A stretch of DNA of 64,000 nucleotides from Rhodospirillaceae bacterium (GTDB taxonomy: Bacteria > Pseudomonadota > Alphaproteobacteria > Rhodospirillales > JABHCV01). Positions 45,139 through 54,960 of the stretch are shown here, piece by piece. The DNA lies in NCBI GenBank assembly GCA_014382375.1, contig JACNJU010000119.1, forward strand, positions 18,887 to 82,886, given 5' to 3'. The position numbers were made by a program, and so were the translations under genes. The number at the start of each line of letters is the position of its first letter. Within the stretch, counting starts at the first letter, position 1. The notes below the pieces were generated by a model that was not told the DNA's origin, ran no database searches, and was given only the letters and a program-made list of their open reading frames with translations.

Positions 45139-47166
45139 TTAATCAGTATCAAACGATAAATTGTATTTAAGGTGTGATCTGGGGACCATGAACTGAAGCG
45201 CCTGAAAATAAAGTTCTGTTGTGTGATGCTCGGAAAATGATTTCAAAAATTCAGGAAATTTAGCAACAAACTCTGGGTCTTCACTAAATTTCAGGGCTTT
45301 GGGCGCGGTTTTATAATGCTCTAACGAACGCCTGAATTTGTCCTTTTTCCAACTTGGCAAATCATAATCGCAGATAATTGCCGAGGGGATTTTCCTGTCT
45401 TTGAGATTTATACGCTCTTGATGGCACAAGTTGATCAGTGTGTTAGCTGTCTCAAACAAGGATGGATTTTCCATCCGGTCAATAAAATTCTCCAATGAGT
45501 CAACCAAAGCCGAGGCGATCCAATCCTTGTCCAGGCAAATAAGCTTCGCTCCGAATGAAACATTTAACAGTGTAGGGGGCGGCACCTGATTGCCGTTTTC
45601 GCAGAATGATTTATAAGCCGCTTGCCTGGCAGCTTCTGGTGAGTTGTGAAGCTCTGCCAATGCAGCAGTTTCAAATTTTTCGACAAAGTTTGTCCAATTG
45701 GCAATCGATGAATTAGGACTTTTGGTTGAAAATAAATGGCCGATAAATTCGACCAGCGGGATGCTGGAATGGCGGACAAACTGAAAGAACCATGTGTAAA
45801 ACCCCAGTGAGAATATAGCGTAAAACATGAAATTCAAACGTCGCATGAATTTGAAGTCGTCAAAGGAAAAGCAATTTGTTGAAACAACCACTTCGTCTAA
45901 CTCAACGCAAAATACATCGTCCAAAAAACCCTGGTTGGCATTAATAAGTCGAAACCGGGATTGAACGTCGTGCTTTTCGCGATACCCATCCCGCGCCATT
46001 TCGACGCCATCCAACATTATTAAATTATTGATATTTATGGAGTCAAAACCACGGTCCAGGGCATTATTCAACAGCTGAATGAAGCTGTCCCTGGTTTCAT
46101 AGGGCAGGCCAAAAATCAACTCGGTTGTGGAATTCAGACCTTTGGATGAGGCCCATTGGATGGCTTCATCGAGTTGTTCGGAGGTTAAATTTCGCCGCTT
46201 GATCTCTTTTAAGGTATCCGGATTCTCCGTTTGCAGGGAAAGGGCCATCCCATACAGCGTCATATTGCCCAGATTGCCGATAACTTTTTTTGCGGTATCG
46301 CCAAAACGCTTGTCGTTATAAAAATATATACCCTTGGGGTAACCCTGCGTCCTGGAGCTTTCCAATATCACATCAGACAATTCGCCATCTCGTTCAATGA
46401 TTCCAAAGTTTTCATCAACCAGATGCATTGGCAGGTACGGCTTGTCTTTATAATGATCAACAATGAAAGCTATTTCATCGATCACCTGTTGATAGGGAAA
46501 GGCGCGTAACTTCCCGCGGTTCTTGCCGGAAACACAAAAAGTACAGGTGTAGGGACATAACCGTGAGGTTTGCAGTTCCGCCAGATAGTCGCCCCCGATA
46601 AACGGGTCCATTAACCCTGTCAGATATGGTGAATTCAACTCAGCAAGATCGAGAGACAATCCGACAGCAGTGCCCCTCACGAGTTCACCGCACTGATGGA
46701 ATACGACGCCGTCAATCGGCGCTTGCCACATATTTTTTTTGTCATTTGACAGTCTTTCGCCAATCAGGGCGGCAAATCCCAACTCGCCCTCATTGGCAAT
46801 AAAGGCATCAACGTGGGGGAACCTGTCAAAAAGTCTGGACTGTGGTGCGGGCTCTGTATCAACAGAAGGGCCGCCCCAAACGACAAGCAATTTCTCGCCC
46901 AGAACATCCCTTGCCTTCTGAGTCATGGCCTTGTTTAGATCTGTATTCCAATAGTAAAATGACAGGCCTAACACATCGGGTTTTTGGATATTAATCTGCT
47001 CAAGCATCAGATCCGGATCTTTGAACAGGGTAATTTCTATGTCTTCGGCGTAGAGCTTTTTTGTATACGCTGCGACATAGCCGATGTTTAGCGGCACGAA
47101 CAGATTGAAGCGATTTTGAGGGTTGATATAGCTTAAATCACCCAAAAATATCTTTAACTTCGGCAT
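45139..47166 (-). CDS. B12-binding-type radical SAM protein
   Basis: A 675-residue protein with an N-terminal cobalamin-binding-like domain (about residues 1-150, MPKLKIFLGDLSYI, NIGYVAAY, VWGGPSV) and a radical SAM domain with the cluster motif LCPYTCTFC: Cys204, Cys208, Cys211. The long C-terminal part (from about 400) has no recognised motif. Proteins of this build modify peptides or small molecules by methylation or rearrangement; the substrate is unknown and no precursor peptide was found. The gene is clearly AT-richer than its neighbours and lies next to tRNA-Gly, suggesting transfer. Confidence 0.85.
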   Translation of the reverse strand: MPKLKIFLGDLSYINPQNRFNLFVPLNIGYVAAYTKKLYAEDIEITLFKDPDLMLEQINIQKPDVLGLSFYYWNTDLNKAMTQKARDVLGEKLLVVWGGPSVDTEPAPQSRLFDRFPHVDAFIANEGELGFAALIGERLSNDKKNMWQAPIDGVVFHQCGELVRGTAVGLSLDLAELNSPYLTGLMDPFIGGDYLAELQTSRLCPYTCTFCVSGKNRGKLRAFPYQQVIDEIAFIVDHYKDKPYLPMHLVDENFGIIERDGELSDVILESSRTQGYPKGIYFYNDKRFGDTAKKVIGNLGNMTLYGMALSLQTENPDTLKEIKRRNLTSEQLDEAIQWASSKGLNSTTELIFGLPYETRDSFIQLLNNALDRGFDSININNLIMLDGVEMARDGYREKHDVQSRFRLINANQGFLDDVFCVELDEVVVSTNCFSFDDFKFMRRLNFMFYAIFSLGFYTWFFQFVRHSSIPLVEFIGHLFSTKSPNSSIANWTNFVEKFETAALAELHNSPEAARQAAYKSFCENGNQVPPPTLLNVSFGAKLICLDKDWIASALVDSLENFIDRMENPSLFETANTLINLCHQERINLKDRKIPSAIICDYDLPSWKKDKFRRSLEHYKTAPKALKFSEDPEFVAKFPEFLKSFSEHHTTELYFQALQFMVPRSHLKYNLSFDTD

Positions 47167-47480
47167 CTGTCGCCACTCCAAAATAGAGACAAAACAACAT
47201 GACGTGTCATTCCTCCACCGGGTTTCATTTATATGAATGTATTAAGGCGAAAACGGCAATAGAACTTTATATCCATGCCAAATTGGTCAGGCAACCAGAA
47301 CCGGACATTCTTAAATTTGTGACACATAAAAAGTGTTCGATTAACCCCCAAAAAACAGAGATAGCTATGGGGCTCATGTTATTGCCATACTGAGGCCGGT
47401 GCGCATGGGTCTGGCAGCACCACCACTATTAAAAAAAGCCCGGTATGTGCAACATTGATGGCAACGAATTAGGTAGCAAA
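47167..47480. other. Non-coding gap between the radical SAM gene and the threonine-catabolism set
   Basis: About 310 bp of AT-rich sequence with no supportable gene. It must contain the promoters of the divergent units. No repeat of the tRNA-Gly 3' end was seen here, so no right-hand attachment site could be identified. Confidence 0.5.
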
Positions 47481-48428
47481 ATGACAGTTCTGATTGAAGC
47501 GGGTTCCATTGAGGATCGATTGACATGGAGCGGCGTTGCCGACGCTATCGAAGCCGGGCACCAACGGCCACGCGCCGAAATAGCTGACGTCCTGATGCAA
47601 CGAAAAGACGATTCGTACCTCAGCCGGTCGGCCCACATTGACGGGCTTGGTTTTGCCACCAAGTCGGTAACCGTCGTTCCGGCCAATCCGGGCCGGGGAC
47701 TGCCGGCCATTCACGGGGCGATGATGGTCTTTGACGATGTTGAGGGCAGGATGGAAGCTGTTTTGGACAGCGCCTTGGTAACCCGCTGGAAAACGGCAGC
47801 GGATTCGGTTCTCGGGGCCAGAATTCTGGCCCGGCCAGAGGCTCGAAAGTTATTGGTTCTGGGTGCCGGGGCGGTTGCCGGTGATTTGGTCAGGGCCTAC
47901 GTTGAAGTCTTTCCGGCCCTTGAAGATATCGAGCTATGGAACCGTACGCCGGGTAGGGCGGATGCCCTCGTTGCAGAATTGGCCGGGGAAGGTATCAAGG
48001 TGGCGATTTGTGAAGATTTGCCCAAAAGCGCCAGCCAATCAGACATCGTTGCCGCCGCCACCATGGCAAGCGAACCGATCATCAGGGGCGACTGGATAAC
48101 ACCGGGCACCCATGTGGATCTTGTCGGGGCGTTCACGCCGCACATGCGCGAAGCTGATGATGTGCTGATGGCAAAAGCCTGCGTCTTTGTTGACTCCCGG
48201 GAAACCACGCTAAACCATATTGGTGAGTTGATGGTCCCAATCTCAAACGGGGCGATCAGCGAAGATGATGTTGTGGCCGACCTGTACGATCTTGCCGCCG
48301 GGCAGGGTGGACGCAGGTCGCCAGAGGAGATCACGCTCTTTAAGAATGGCGGCGGTGCCCATCTCGATTTGATGACCGCCCGCTACATTATGAAGCAGGC
48401 GGATCTTCAGGATTTGCAGAAAGAATAG
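47481..48428 (+). CDS. Ornithine cyclodeaminase / mu-crystallin family protein
   Basis: A 315-residue NAD(P)-dependent enzyme. The start [27 protein letters not shown] (split) and the motifs [58 protein letters not shown] (split) with its GAGAVAG Rossmann loop, and [18 protein letters not shown] define the family. Members include ornithine cyclodeaminase, alanine dehydrogenase and pyrroline-2-carboxylate or ketimine reductases, so the reaction cannot be named. An upstream ATG at 47445 would add 12 residues. Five bp before kbl. Confidence 0.87.
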   Translation: MTVLIEAGSIEDRLTWSGVADAIEAGHQRPRAEIADVLMQRKDDSYLSRSAHIDGLGFATKSVTVVPANPGRGLPAIHGAMMVFDDVEGRMEAVLDSALVTRWKTAADSVLGARILARPEARKLLVLGAGAVAGDLVRAYVEVFPALEDIELWNRTPGRADALVAELAGEGIKVAICEDLPKSASQSDIVAAATMASEPIIRGDWITPGTHVDLVGAFTPHMREADDVLMAKACVFVDSRETTLNHIGELMVPISNGAISEDDVVADLYDLAAGQGGRRSPEEITLFKNGGGAHLDLMTARYIMKQADLQDLQKE

Positions 48429-48433
48429 ATTTC

Positions 48434-49624
48434 ATGAATCAGAGCTTTATTGACGATCTGACCGCTAAACTCGCCGTATTGAAGACCTCCGGTCTCTACA
48501 AGTCCGAACATGTTATAACCTCCAGACAGGCCGGTGAAATCAACATTGATTCCGGCCAGCGGGTTCTGAACTTCTGTGCCAATAACTATCTTGGTTTGGC
48601 GAGCAACGAAGATCTGATCGCTGCCGGTAAGGCGGCGCTCGAGCGTTATGGTTACGGCATGTCCTCGGTGCGCTTTATTTGTGGCACCCAGGAAGAGCAC
48701 AAACAACTGGAGGCGAGGATTTCAACGTTTCTGGGCATGGAAGACAGCATTCTATATTCCAGTTGCTTCGATGCCAATACGGGCCTGTTTGAAACCTTGT
48801 TTGATGATCAGGATGCGATTATCTCCGATGCGCTTAATCATGCGTCGATTATCGATGGTGTTCGTCTGTGCAAGGCCGGGCGCTATCGCTATGCCAACAA
48901 CAATATGGATGCCCTTGAAGAACAACTGAAAGCGGCATCTGGGGCGCGCTACAAGCTGATTGCTACGGACGGCGTTTTCTCAATGGATGGTGTCATTGCC
49001 AATTTGCCGGGAATTTGTGATCTGGCGGAAAAATATGACGCCATGGTCATGGTCGATGACAGTCATGCCGTTGGTTTTGTCGGTTCCAGGGGCCGGGGCT
49101 CTGTTGAATACTGCGGAGTCGAAGGGCGCGTCGATATCATCACCGGTACCCTGGGAAAAGCCCTTGGTGGGGCATCAGGTGGCTACACCGCGGGCAAGGC
49201 GGAAGTCATCGATTGGCTACGTCAGCGATCGCGCCCTTACCTTTTTTCCAATACCCTTGCCCCGATGATTGCGGCGGCGTCCTTAACGGCTTTTGATCTG
49301 ATTGAGAATGGCGATGATCTGCGGGCCCGGCTTTTGGCCAACAGCAACCAGTTCAGGACAGAAATGACCAAGGCTGGATTTAGCCTTGCCGGATCGGGCC
49401 ACCCGATCATCCCGGTAATGCTGGGTGAGGCGACTTTGGCCAAGGAAATGGCCGCAAGGATGCTCGAAAAAGGTATTTATGTCGTCGGCTTTACCTTCCC
49501 CGTGGTGGCTGAAGGCGAGGCGAGAATTCGCACCCAGATGTCAGCGGCTCACAGCCCTGATGAAGTGGCCCGCGCCATCCAGGCCTTTGTCGAGGTCGGG
49601 CGTGATCTTGAAATTATTGATTAG
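48434..49624 (+). CDS. kbl: Glycine C-acetyltransferase (2-amino-3-ketobutyrate CoA ligase)
   Basis: A 396-residue PLP enzyme of the alpha-oxoamine synthase family. It cleaves 2-amino-3-ketobutyrate with CoA to glycine and acetyl-CoA. Motifs: [17 protein letters not shown] near residue 38, [32 protein letters not shown] and the PLP lysine in [17 protein letters not shown]. It lies directly before tdh, the enzyme that makes its unstable substrate, which supports the call over KBL paralogues such as HemA or BioF. Confidence 0.95.
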   Translation: MNQSFIDDLTAKLAVLKTSGLYKSEHVITSRQAGEINIDSGQRVLNFCANNYLGLASNEDLIAAGKAALERYGYGMSSVRFICGTQEEHKQLEARISTFLGMEDSILYSSCFDANTGLFETLFDDQDAIISDALNHASIIDGVRLCKAGRYRYANNNMDALEEQLKAASGARYKLIATDGVFSMDGVIANLPGICDLAEKYDAMVMVDDSHAVGFVGSRGRGSVEYCGVEGRVDIITGTLGKALGGASGGYTAGKAEVIDWLRQRSRPYLFSNTLAPMIAAASLTAFDLIENGDDLRARLLANSNQFRTEMTKAGFSLAGSGHPIIPVMLGEATLAKEMAARMLEKGIYVVGFTFPVVAEGEARIRTQMSAAHSPDEVARAIQAFVEVGRDLEIID

Positions 49625-49633
49625 GATTTTGTC

Positions 49634-50671
49634 ATGGCAAACACAATGAAAGCATTGGTAAAGGCAAAACCGGAGGCAGGCATATGGCTGGAACAGGTCC
49701 CTGTTCCAGAACCGGGCCCTAATGATGTATTGATCAAGGTGAAAAAGACCGCAATTTGTGGCACGGACATGCATATCTATAACTGGGATGCCTGGGCCCA
49801 GGAAACCATTCCCGTGCCGATGGTTGTCGGCCATGAATTTTACGGAAAGATTGTTGATATTGGTTCGGCAGTGAAGAAGTATCACGTCGGCCAGCGCGTT
49901 TCGGGGGAAGGCCACATTGTTTGTGGAGTATGCCGAAACTGTCGTGCCGGGCGCGGTCAATTGTGCCGCAACACCATTGGCGTTGGTGTCAATCGACCGG
50001 GGGCATTCGGCGAATTTCTATCGATCCCTGAACACAATGTGGTCGTTATCCCCGACGATGTGCCTGATGAAATAGCGGCCATTCTTGACCCCTTTGGCAA
50101 CGCTGTTCATACAGCCTTAAGCTTTGACCTGGTTGGTGAGGATGTGCTCGTTACGGGGGCCGGAACCATTGGCATCATGGCGGCCATGGTTGCCGGAAGG
50201 TCAGGAGCCAGAAATGTTGTGATCACCGACATTAATCCGGTGAAACTGGAACTGGCGCGCACAATGGGCTTGAAAAATACCATTGATACCTCGAAGCAAG
50301 ATCTGGCCGATGTGATGAAATCGATTGGGATGACAGAAGGTTTTGACGTCGGCCTTGAGATGTCGGGGGCCGCGCCGGCCTTTCGCGATATGATCGATAA
50401 GATGAACAATGGCGGCAGGATCGCCGTATTGGGAATTGCCCCGGCGGCTTTTGAAATTGACTGGAACAAAATCATTTTCAAAATGCTTAACATCAAGGGC
50501 ATTTATGGCCGCGAGATGTTCGAGACCTGGTACAAAATGATTGCCTTCGTTCAGGGCGGGCTTGACCTGTCAGGCATCATCACCCATCGCCTGAAGGTCG
50601 ATGATTTTCAGGCAGGGTTCGATGCCATGGTGTCAGGAAATTCCGGAAAGGTCATCCTGGACTGGCAATAA
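49634..50671 (+). CDS. tdh: L-threonine 3-dehydrogenase
   Basis: A 345-residue zinc-dependent medium-chain dehydrogenase that oxidises threonine to 2-amino-3-ketobutyrate. Catalytic zinc motif [16 protein letters not shown] with Cys near residue 38, [12 protein letters not shown], the structural zinc cysteines [15 protein letters not shown], and [17 protein letters not shown] for NAD binding. The pair tdh-kbl converts threonine to glycine and acetyl-CoA. Nine bp after kbl, so they are cotranscribed. Confidence 0.96.
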   Translation: MANTMKALVKAKPEAGIWLEQVPVPEPGPNDVLIKVKKTAICGTDMHIYNWDAWAQETIPVPMVVGHEFYGKIVDIGSAVKKYHVGQRVSGEGHIVCGVCRNCRAGRGQLCRNTIGVGVNRPGAFGEFLSIPEHNVVVIPDDVPDEIAAILDPFGNAVHTALSFDLVGEDVLVTGAGTIGIMAAMVAGRSGARNVVITDINPVKLELARTMGLKNTIDTSKQDLADVMKSIGMTEGFDVGLEMSGAAPAFRDMIDKMNNGGRIAVLGIAPAAFEIDWNKIIFKMLNIKGIYGREMFETWYKMIAFVQGGLDLSGIITHRLKVDDFQAGFDAMVSGNSGKVILDWQ

Positions 50672-50756
50672 CAGCGGATATGCGGGTGGCATGGTGACCT
50701 TGCGGGGTTTTAGCCAGCCCAGGCGGGGCACACCAAGGCGTTGTGGAGGGCTAAAT

Positions 50757-51014
50757 TCAAGTTAAATGGGAAGGGGTGAATGAGTCGTCGGCATCAATCG
50801 GTGCTTGAGCGAAAGTATTTGCCTCGCCACTCAGTGATGGAGCCGGAGCACCTTGCGTCGGCATGGATAAATGATCAAGAGTATCCAGATCCTGCCGCAT
50901 TTTTTCCCTCATGTGAGACTGGGCTCGTGTGCTCAATATCCGAACAACGAGATACAACAACAAGGAAAGCACAGCGAGCAATGCAATGATGCCATATAGA
51001 ACGCCCGTGTACAT
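50757..51014 (-). CDS. Small single-pass membrane protein
   Basis: An 85-residue protein with one membrane helix at about residues 5-27 (GVLYGIIALLAVLSLLLYLVVRIL), a charged segment, and a Pro/Ser/Ala-rich tail. A GGGGG ribosome-binding site lies 6 bases before the ATG. No family was recognised. It sits alone between tdh and the hybrid kinase and an overlapping reading on the plus strand was judged weaker. Confidence 0.55.
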   Translation of the reverse strand: MYTGVLYGIIALLAVLSLLLYLVVRILSTRAQSHMREKMRQDLDTLDHLSMPTQGAPAPSLSGEANTFAQAPIDADDSFTPSHLT

Positions 51015-51218
51015 GAATGCCCCCTATGATTGTTAAAGACACTCTAACCTGTCTACTCGCCTAATTTCAATGTTGTCATGAAAAAATAATTCGACCTCCA
51101 TATCATTCCAAGGGGAAATGGCGGCCGATACGGTGCAGGAAACCGACAACGACGATAACATCCGGATGCTTGAACGTGGACCGGCGAGAGTTGAGCTGTT
51201 CTTGCCCGGTAACGTTCC

Positions 51219-54200
51219 CTAGTCTCTATTCTGCGTTGCTTTGATCGTTGATTTAATGATGCTTAAAAGGTCTTCATTTGAAGTCTGTGATTTGACCAGT
51301 GCAGCGTTGATTGTATCTTCCGTTTCACCTGATGCGTCGCGAGCCGAAAAAATGATCACCGGAGTTGCTGGCCGGTCTGCCTTGTGCAGCAGGGGTAGCA
51401 GGGTTTCGCCATCCCCGTCAGGTAGCGTCAGGTCAAGAATAACAAGATCAAACGTTTCATGCTGCAATATCATTCTGGCCTTGGCTATGGTCATGGCGGG
51501 GATAATATCGGCGTTCTTTTCAACCAGGGATTTGACGATCTCAAGAATGCTTTGGTCATCTTCGACATGTAGAATGCGCGGCCTGTCCCCCGAAGGCATT
51601 TTGATCGCGTCACCCAATTGATCGATGAGCAACTGCGCATCAAATGGTTTTTCGACCCAGTCGATAATGTTGATGGTATCGTCGTTTAATTCCTGCTTGC
51701 CTTCCATGGCTGTCGCAGAGATGACGATGATCGGAATATCCGCTGTTTTGGGATTTGCCTTTAGTTCCCTCAGCAGGGAAATTCCGCTTTGATCAGGCAA
51801 CCCCAAATCAAGGGTCATGGCGTCGAAAGGTTCTTCCTCAAGCAATCTTTTTGCCATGGCCGCGTCCGTTGCGGTTCGGGTTTGGTATCCTGCGTAACCG
51901 AGCATCTGCTCAAGAATTGTCGAAATTTCCGGATCATCCTCACATATTAATACGCGATACAGGCTATCCGCCCCTTCTTCAGGGGTCATGATTGCGCTAC
52001 GCTCTACAAGTTTCGGAAGATCTATAAAAAAGGTACACCCCTGGCCGGCGACCGATTCAAAATCAATGGTGCCGCCGTGTTTTTCGACGATTGCCCGGGT
52101 GATGCTAAGGCCGAGTCCAGTACCGCCCTTCTTGCGTGTGTCCGAGGAGTCGGCCTGGGAGAATTTTTCAAAAATAGTATCCCTGAATTCTTCGGGTATG
52201 CCCGGTCCGTTATCCTTTACGGAAATGCGGATAAAGTCACCTTCGTCGCTGATCGCCAATTTGACCTGTTCGCCATCGGGGGAAAACTTGGCGGCGTTGG
52301 ACATCAGGTTGGTGAGGGCCTGCATCAGGCGATCCTTGTCGCCAAGTATCATGATATTTTTATCTCCCCCCGCAAAAACGAAAGTCGCACCATGTTCGTC
52401 GCCATAACCCTTGTTGGCTTCAATAGCGTCTTCGAGAAGGGCTGTTATGTCGGTTGTTCGCATGGTAAAAGTCATCTTGCCGGCCTCGATTTTTTCCATA
52501 TCGAGGATATCGTTTATGAGCAGCACCAGGCGCTCGCTGTTGTTATAGGCAATGTCCATCATTGAATGGAGCTTGTCAGGAAGTTCACCAAGTGCGCCCG
52601 AACGGATCAAACCGAGGGATCCTTTGATCGAGGTTAGCGGGGTGCGCAACTCGTGGCTGACTGTCGAGACAAATTCAGCCTTCGCCCGATCGACCTTCTT
52701 GCGCTCCGTAATATCGCGCACGAGGCCAGTGAACATCGGAACGCCGCCGACATCCATTTCGCTGATCGACAATTCTATCGGGAAAGTCGAGCCATCTTTA
52801 TGCAGGCCCGTGACTTCCCGCCCAATGCCGATGATTTTGGCCTCATGGGTATCCCAATAGTTTTGCAGATAACTGTCATGCTCACTGTGATAAGGCTCTG
52901 GCATCAGGCATTTCACATTCTTGCCAATCACGTCCTCGTTTTTATAGCCGAATATTCTTTCAGCCGCCGGGTTGAAGGTTTCGATCATGCCATTTATGTC
53001 GATTGTGACGATGCCATCGACCACATTATTAAGAATGGCGCTCAGGCGTTGTTCGCGGTCTCGCAGGGATTGCTCGGCGACCTTTCGTTCTATGGCGGTA
53101 TTTCGGAAAATTTCGACGGCCCGCGCCATCTCGCCGATTTCGTTGGTCTGCTCTTTGCCCGGAACCTGAAGTTCAAGATCACCGGCGGCCAGGCGTGTCA
53201 TAACGTCGGTCATACACGCGATCGGGCCGGTAATCATGATGCGGATCAACCACAGGACTGTAAAGATCAGCAGCGATATGATGACCAGCATGATCAGATC
53301 GGCTGCCTTGATGACCGAAACAACCAAGGCCAGCGCGGTGTTGACCATGTCAGCCTCGATATTGTTTTGACGGGATATTTCCCTTGTCAGGTCGTCAAAA
53401 CCCTTAAGGGCAGGGGTGTCGTCGATTTTGACCGCGCGATCAATGACCGCTGGTGAGTTCCCCTCCCTGGCAAGATTATCAACTTTTTCCAGGGCGCTAT
53501 GGTAGGCGTTGAGAACGCCGCTGATGTTCTTTAGCGCCAGTCGTTCGATATCGCTTAGGGAAGATCGTTCTGAATACAGGTTTATGACCTTCAGGGCGGC
53601 GGTGATCGCTTGCTCAGCGCGGTCTTTTGTTTGAGGGTCGTTTCGAAGGACCATATTTTTGAAGTTATGGATCATGCCGCCGTAGCCCATGGCTTTACGC
53701 AAATTTGCGACGGCCTGGGATTTGCTGGATCTGGTTTTGTTGGCACCTGAAAGTCGGCTGACCTCCTTATCCAATGTATCAAGCCCTTTGATCGCGGCGC
53801 TATCATTAACCCGCACTATGGCGTCAATTTCGGCTTGCGCCTTGCCTTGGGCAACCAGATCAGCCGCTAGTAAAAGCGCCCGGCTGTAGGCGTCCAGCAT
53901 ATTCTGAATATTGTTGATCGCCCCCTGTTCTGACACATTCAGGTCCAGTGCCTGGTAGCGTGCTATAGCCGATGCGGCGCCGCCAAGCTTGGCGTTGACG
54001 ATGCGAATGTGTTCCTCATCATGGCGCAGGACGAAATTCTTGAATTGATGGATCATGCCGCCATATCCGATTTCCTTGCGCAAGGCGCTCAAGGCGGCGG
54101 CCTTTTCCGAACGACTTTCCTCGAAGCTGTCCCAGGTTTTCTTGATTGTCGAAATGTTGTCGATGGTGATCAGTGAACTGGCGGCGAACAGGCCACCAGT

Positions 54201-54266
54201 GACCAGCACGGAAAAGATAAATACCCAGCCAATTTTGTTGATGTGGGTGTTTTTTAAGAAATTCAT
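51219..54266 (-). CDS. Hybrid sensor histidine kinase with a duplicated sensor region and two receivers
   Basis: A 1015-residue membrane kinase. First membrane helix 11-33; periplasmic region 34-320 with two related halves, each holding a GYGGMIH-FKN-VLR motif (67-81 and 194-208); second helix about 320-345; HAMP about 345-400; PAS 405-520; HisKA with phospho-acceptor His538; HATPase with NMSNAAKFSPDG, DNGPGIP, GGTGLGLSI; receivers 771-890 (Asp820) and 897-1010 (Asp945). The second receiver lacks the usual Lys. Start at 54266 is preferred because AGGGA precedes it and the next gene ends at 54346. The signal sensed is unknown. Confidence 0.92.
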   Translation of the reverse strand: MNFLKNTHINKIGWVFIFSVLVTGGLFAASSLITIDNISTIKKTWDSFEESRSEKAAALSALRKEIGYGGMIHQFKNFVLRHDEEHIRIVNAKLGGAASAIARYQALDLNVSEQGAINNIQNMLDAYSRALLLAADLVAQGKAQAEIDAIVRVNDSAAIKGLDTLDKEVSRLSGANKTRSSKSQAVANLRKAMGYGGMIHNFKNMVLRNDPQTKDRAEQAITAALKVINLYSERSSLSDIERLALKNISGVLNAYHSALEKVDNLAREGNSPAVIDRAVKIDDTPALKGFDDLTREISRQNNIEADMVNTALALVVSVIKAADLIMLVIISLLIFTVLWLIRIMITGPIACMTDVMTRLAAGDLELQVPGKEQTNEIGEMARAVEIFRNTAIERKVAEQSLRDREQRLSAILNNVVDGIVTIDINGMIETFNPAAERIFGYKNEDVIGKNVKCLMPEPYHSEHDSYLQNYWDTHEAKIIGIGREVTGLHKDGSTFPIELSISEMDVGGVPMFTGLVRDITERKKVDRAKAEFVSTVSHELRTPLTSIKGSLGLIRSGALGELPDKLHSMMDIAYNNSERLVLLINDILDMEKIEAGKMTFTMRTTDITALLEDAIEANKGYGDEHGATFVFAGGDKNIMILGDKDRLMQALTNLMSNAAKFSPDGEQVKLAISDEGDFIRISVKDNGPGIPEEFRDTIFEKFSQADSSDTRKKGGTGLGLSITRAIVEKHGGTIDFESVAGQGCTFFIDLPKLVERSAIMTPEEGADSLYRVLICEDDPEISTILEQMLGYAGYQTRTATDAAMAKRLLEEEPFDAMTLDLGLPDQSGISLLRELKANPKTADIPIIVISATAMEGKQELNDDTINIIDWVEKPFDAQLLIDQLGDAIKMPSGDRPRILHVEDDQSILEIVKSLVEKNADIIPAMTIAKARMILQHETFDLVILDLTLPDGDGETLLPLLHKADRPATPVIIFSARDASGETEDTINAALVKSQTSNEDLLSIIKSTIKATQNRD

Positions 54267-54345
54267 TTGTTCCCTGTTTGCGCTCATGGCGGGTGATGGA
54301 TCGGCACCCTGTTTTCCCCCTGGAAAAATATAAAGGGTGTTGGTT

Positions 54346-54960
54346 CTATACGCACTTATTTTTAGACCTGCTCCACTTTGCGAAGGCCGCACCATCGTCG
54401 ATATCATTCAGGGTTTCCAGCAAAGCCACTTTGCAGCCTTCTTTACGCAGCTTTGTTAATGAATCTTGCAGCGTGTGTTGGCTTGACCACCGCACGCCGG
54501 AAAAAATATCGGGGGTGGCGGGCGTGCGTCTGGCGCCAACCAGCCAGTAGCCGCCATCCGCCGCAGGCCCGAAGACGACATCGTGATTGCCCAAAGCCTT
54601 GAAGGCGGTTTTAATATGGCCGCCAGTGATGTCGGGCACATCGGTGCCGATGATAACCACCGGTCCCGGTGGCATCTGCGCCATGGCTTTTTTCATGCGT
54701 TCGCCAATATCCCCCACCCCCTGTTTGAGGGGACGGAAGGATTTGGGCCAAAAGCGATGTCGGATGATTGCGCTGTCAGGGCTGAGCGCCAGCCAACAGC
54801 GCCAGCGCCGGTTGCGGCTCAGGCGGTTTAGGACGATGGCGAGGGTTTGTCTGTAAAACCGGGTGGCGGCGAAGACCCCGATGTCACGGCCGAGGCGGCC
54901 CTTGACCCTGCCCAACACTGGTTCCCTTGCAAAAACAACGAGATGACGCTCGCCGCTCAT
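54346..54960 (-). CDS. TIGR04282-type (DUF2064) glycosyltransferase-like protein
   Basis: A 204-residue protein with a nucleotidyl-diphospho-sugar transferase fold: LVVFAREPVLGRVKGRLGRDIG near the start, QGVGDIGERMKKAM, VVIIGTDVPDITGGHIKTAFKALGNHDVVFGPAADGGYWLVGAR (split). The family is annotated as arsenosugar-synthesis glycosyltransferase because of context in some genomes; there are no other arsenosugar genes here. The start overlaps the upstream TIGR04283-type gene stop (ATGA). Confidence 0.85.
   Translation of the reverse strand: MSGERHLVVFAREPVLGRVKGRLGRDIGVFAATRFYRQTLAIVLNRLSRNRRWRCWLALSPDSAIIRHRFWPKSFRPLKQGVGDIGERMKKAMAQMPPGPVVIIGTDVPDITGGHIKTAFKALGNHDVVFGPAADGGYWLVGARRTPATPDIFSGVRWSSQHTLQDSLTKLRKEGCKVALLETLNDIDDGAAFAKWSRSKNKCV

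Noticed and set aside
51118..51222. 34-codon reading with AAGGGG upstream in the gap after the hybrid kinase
   Set aside because: Too short and without a recognisable family; overlaps the kinase stop on the other strand. Coding is possible but not supported.
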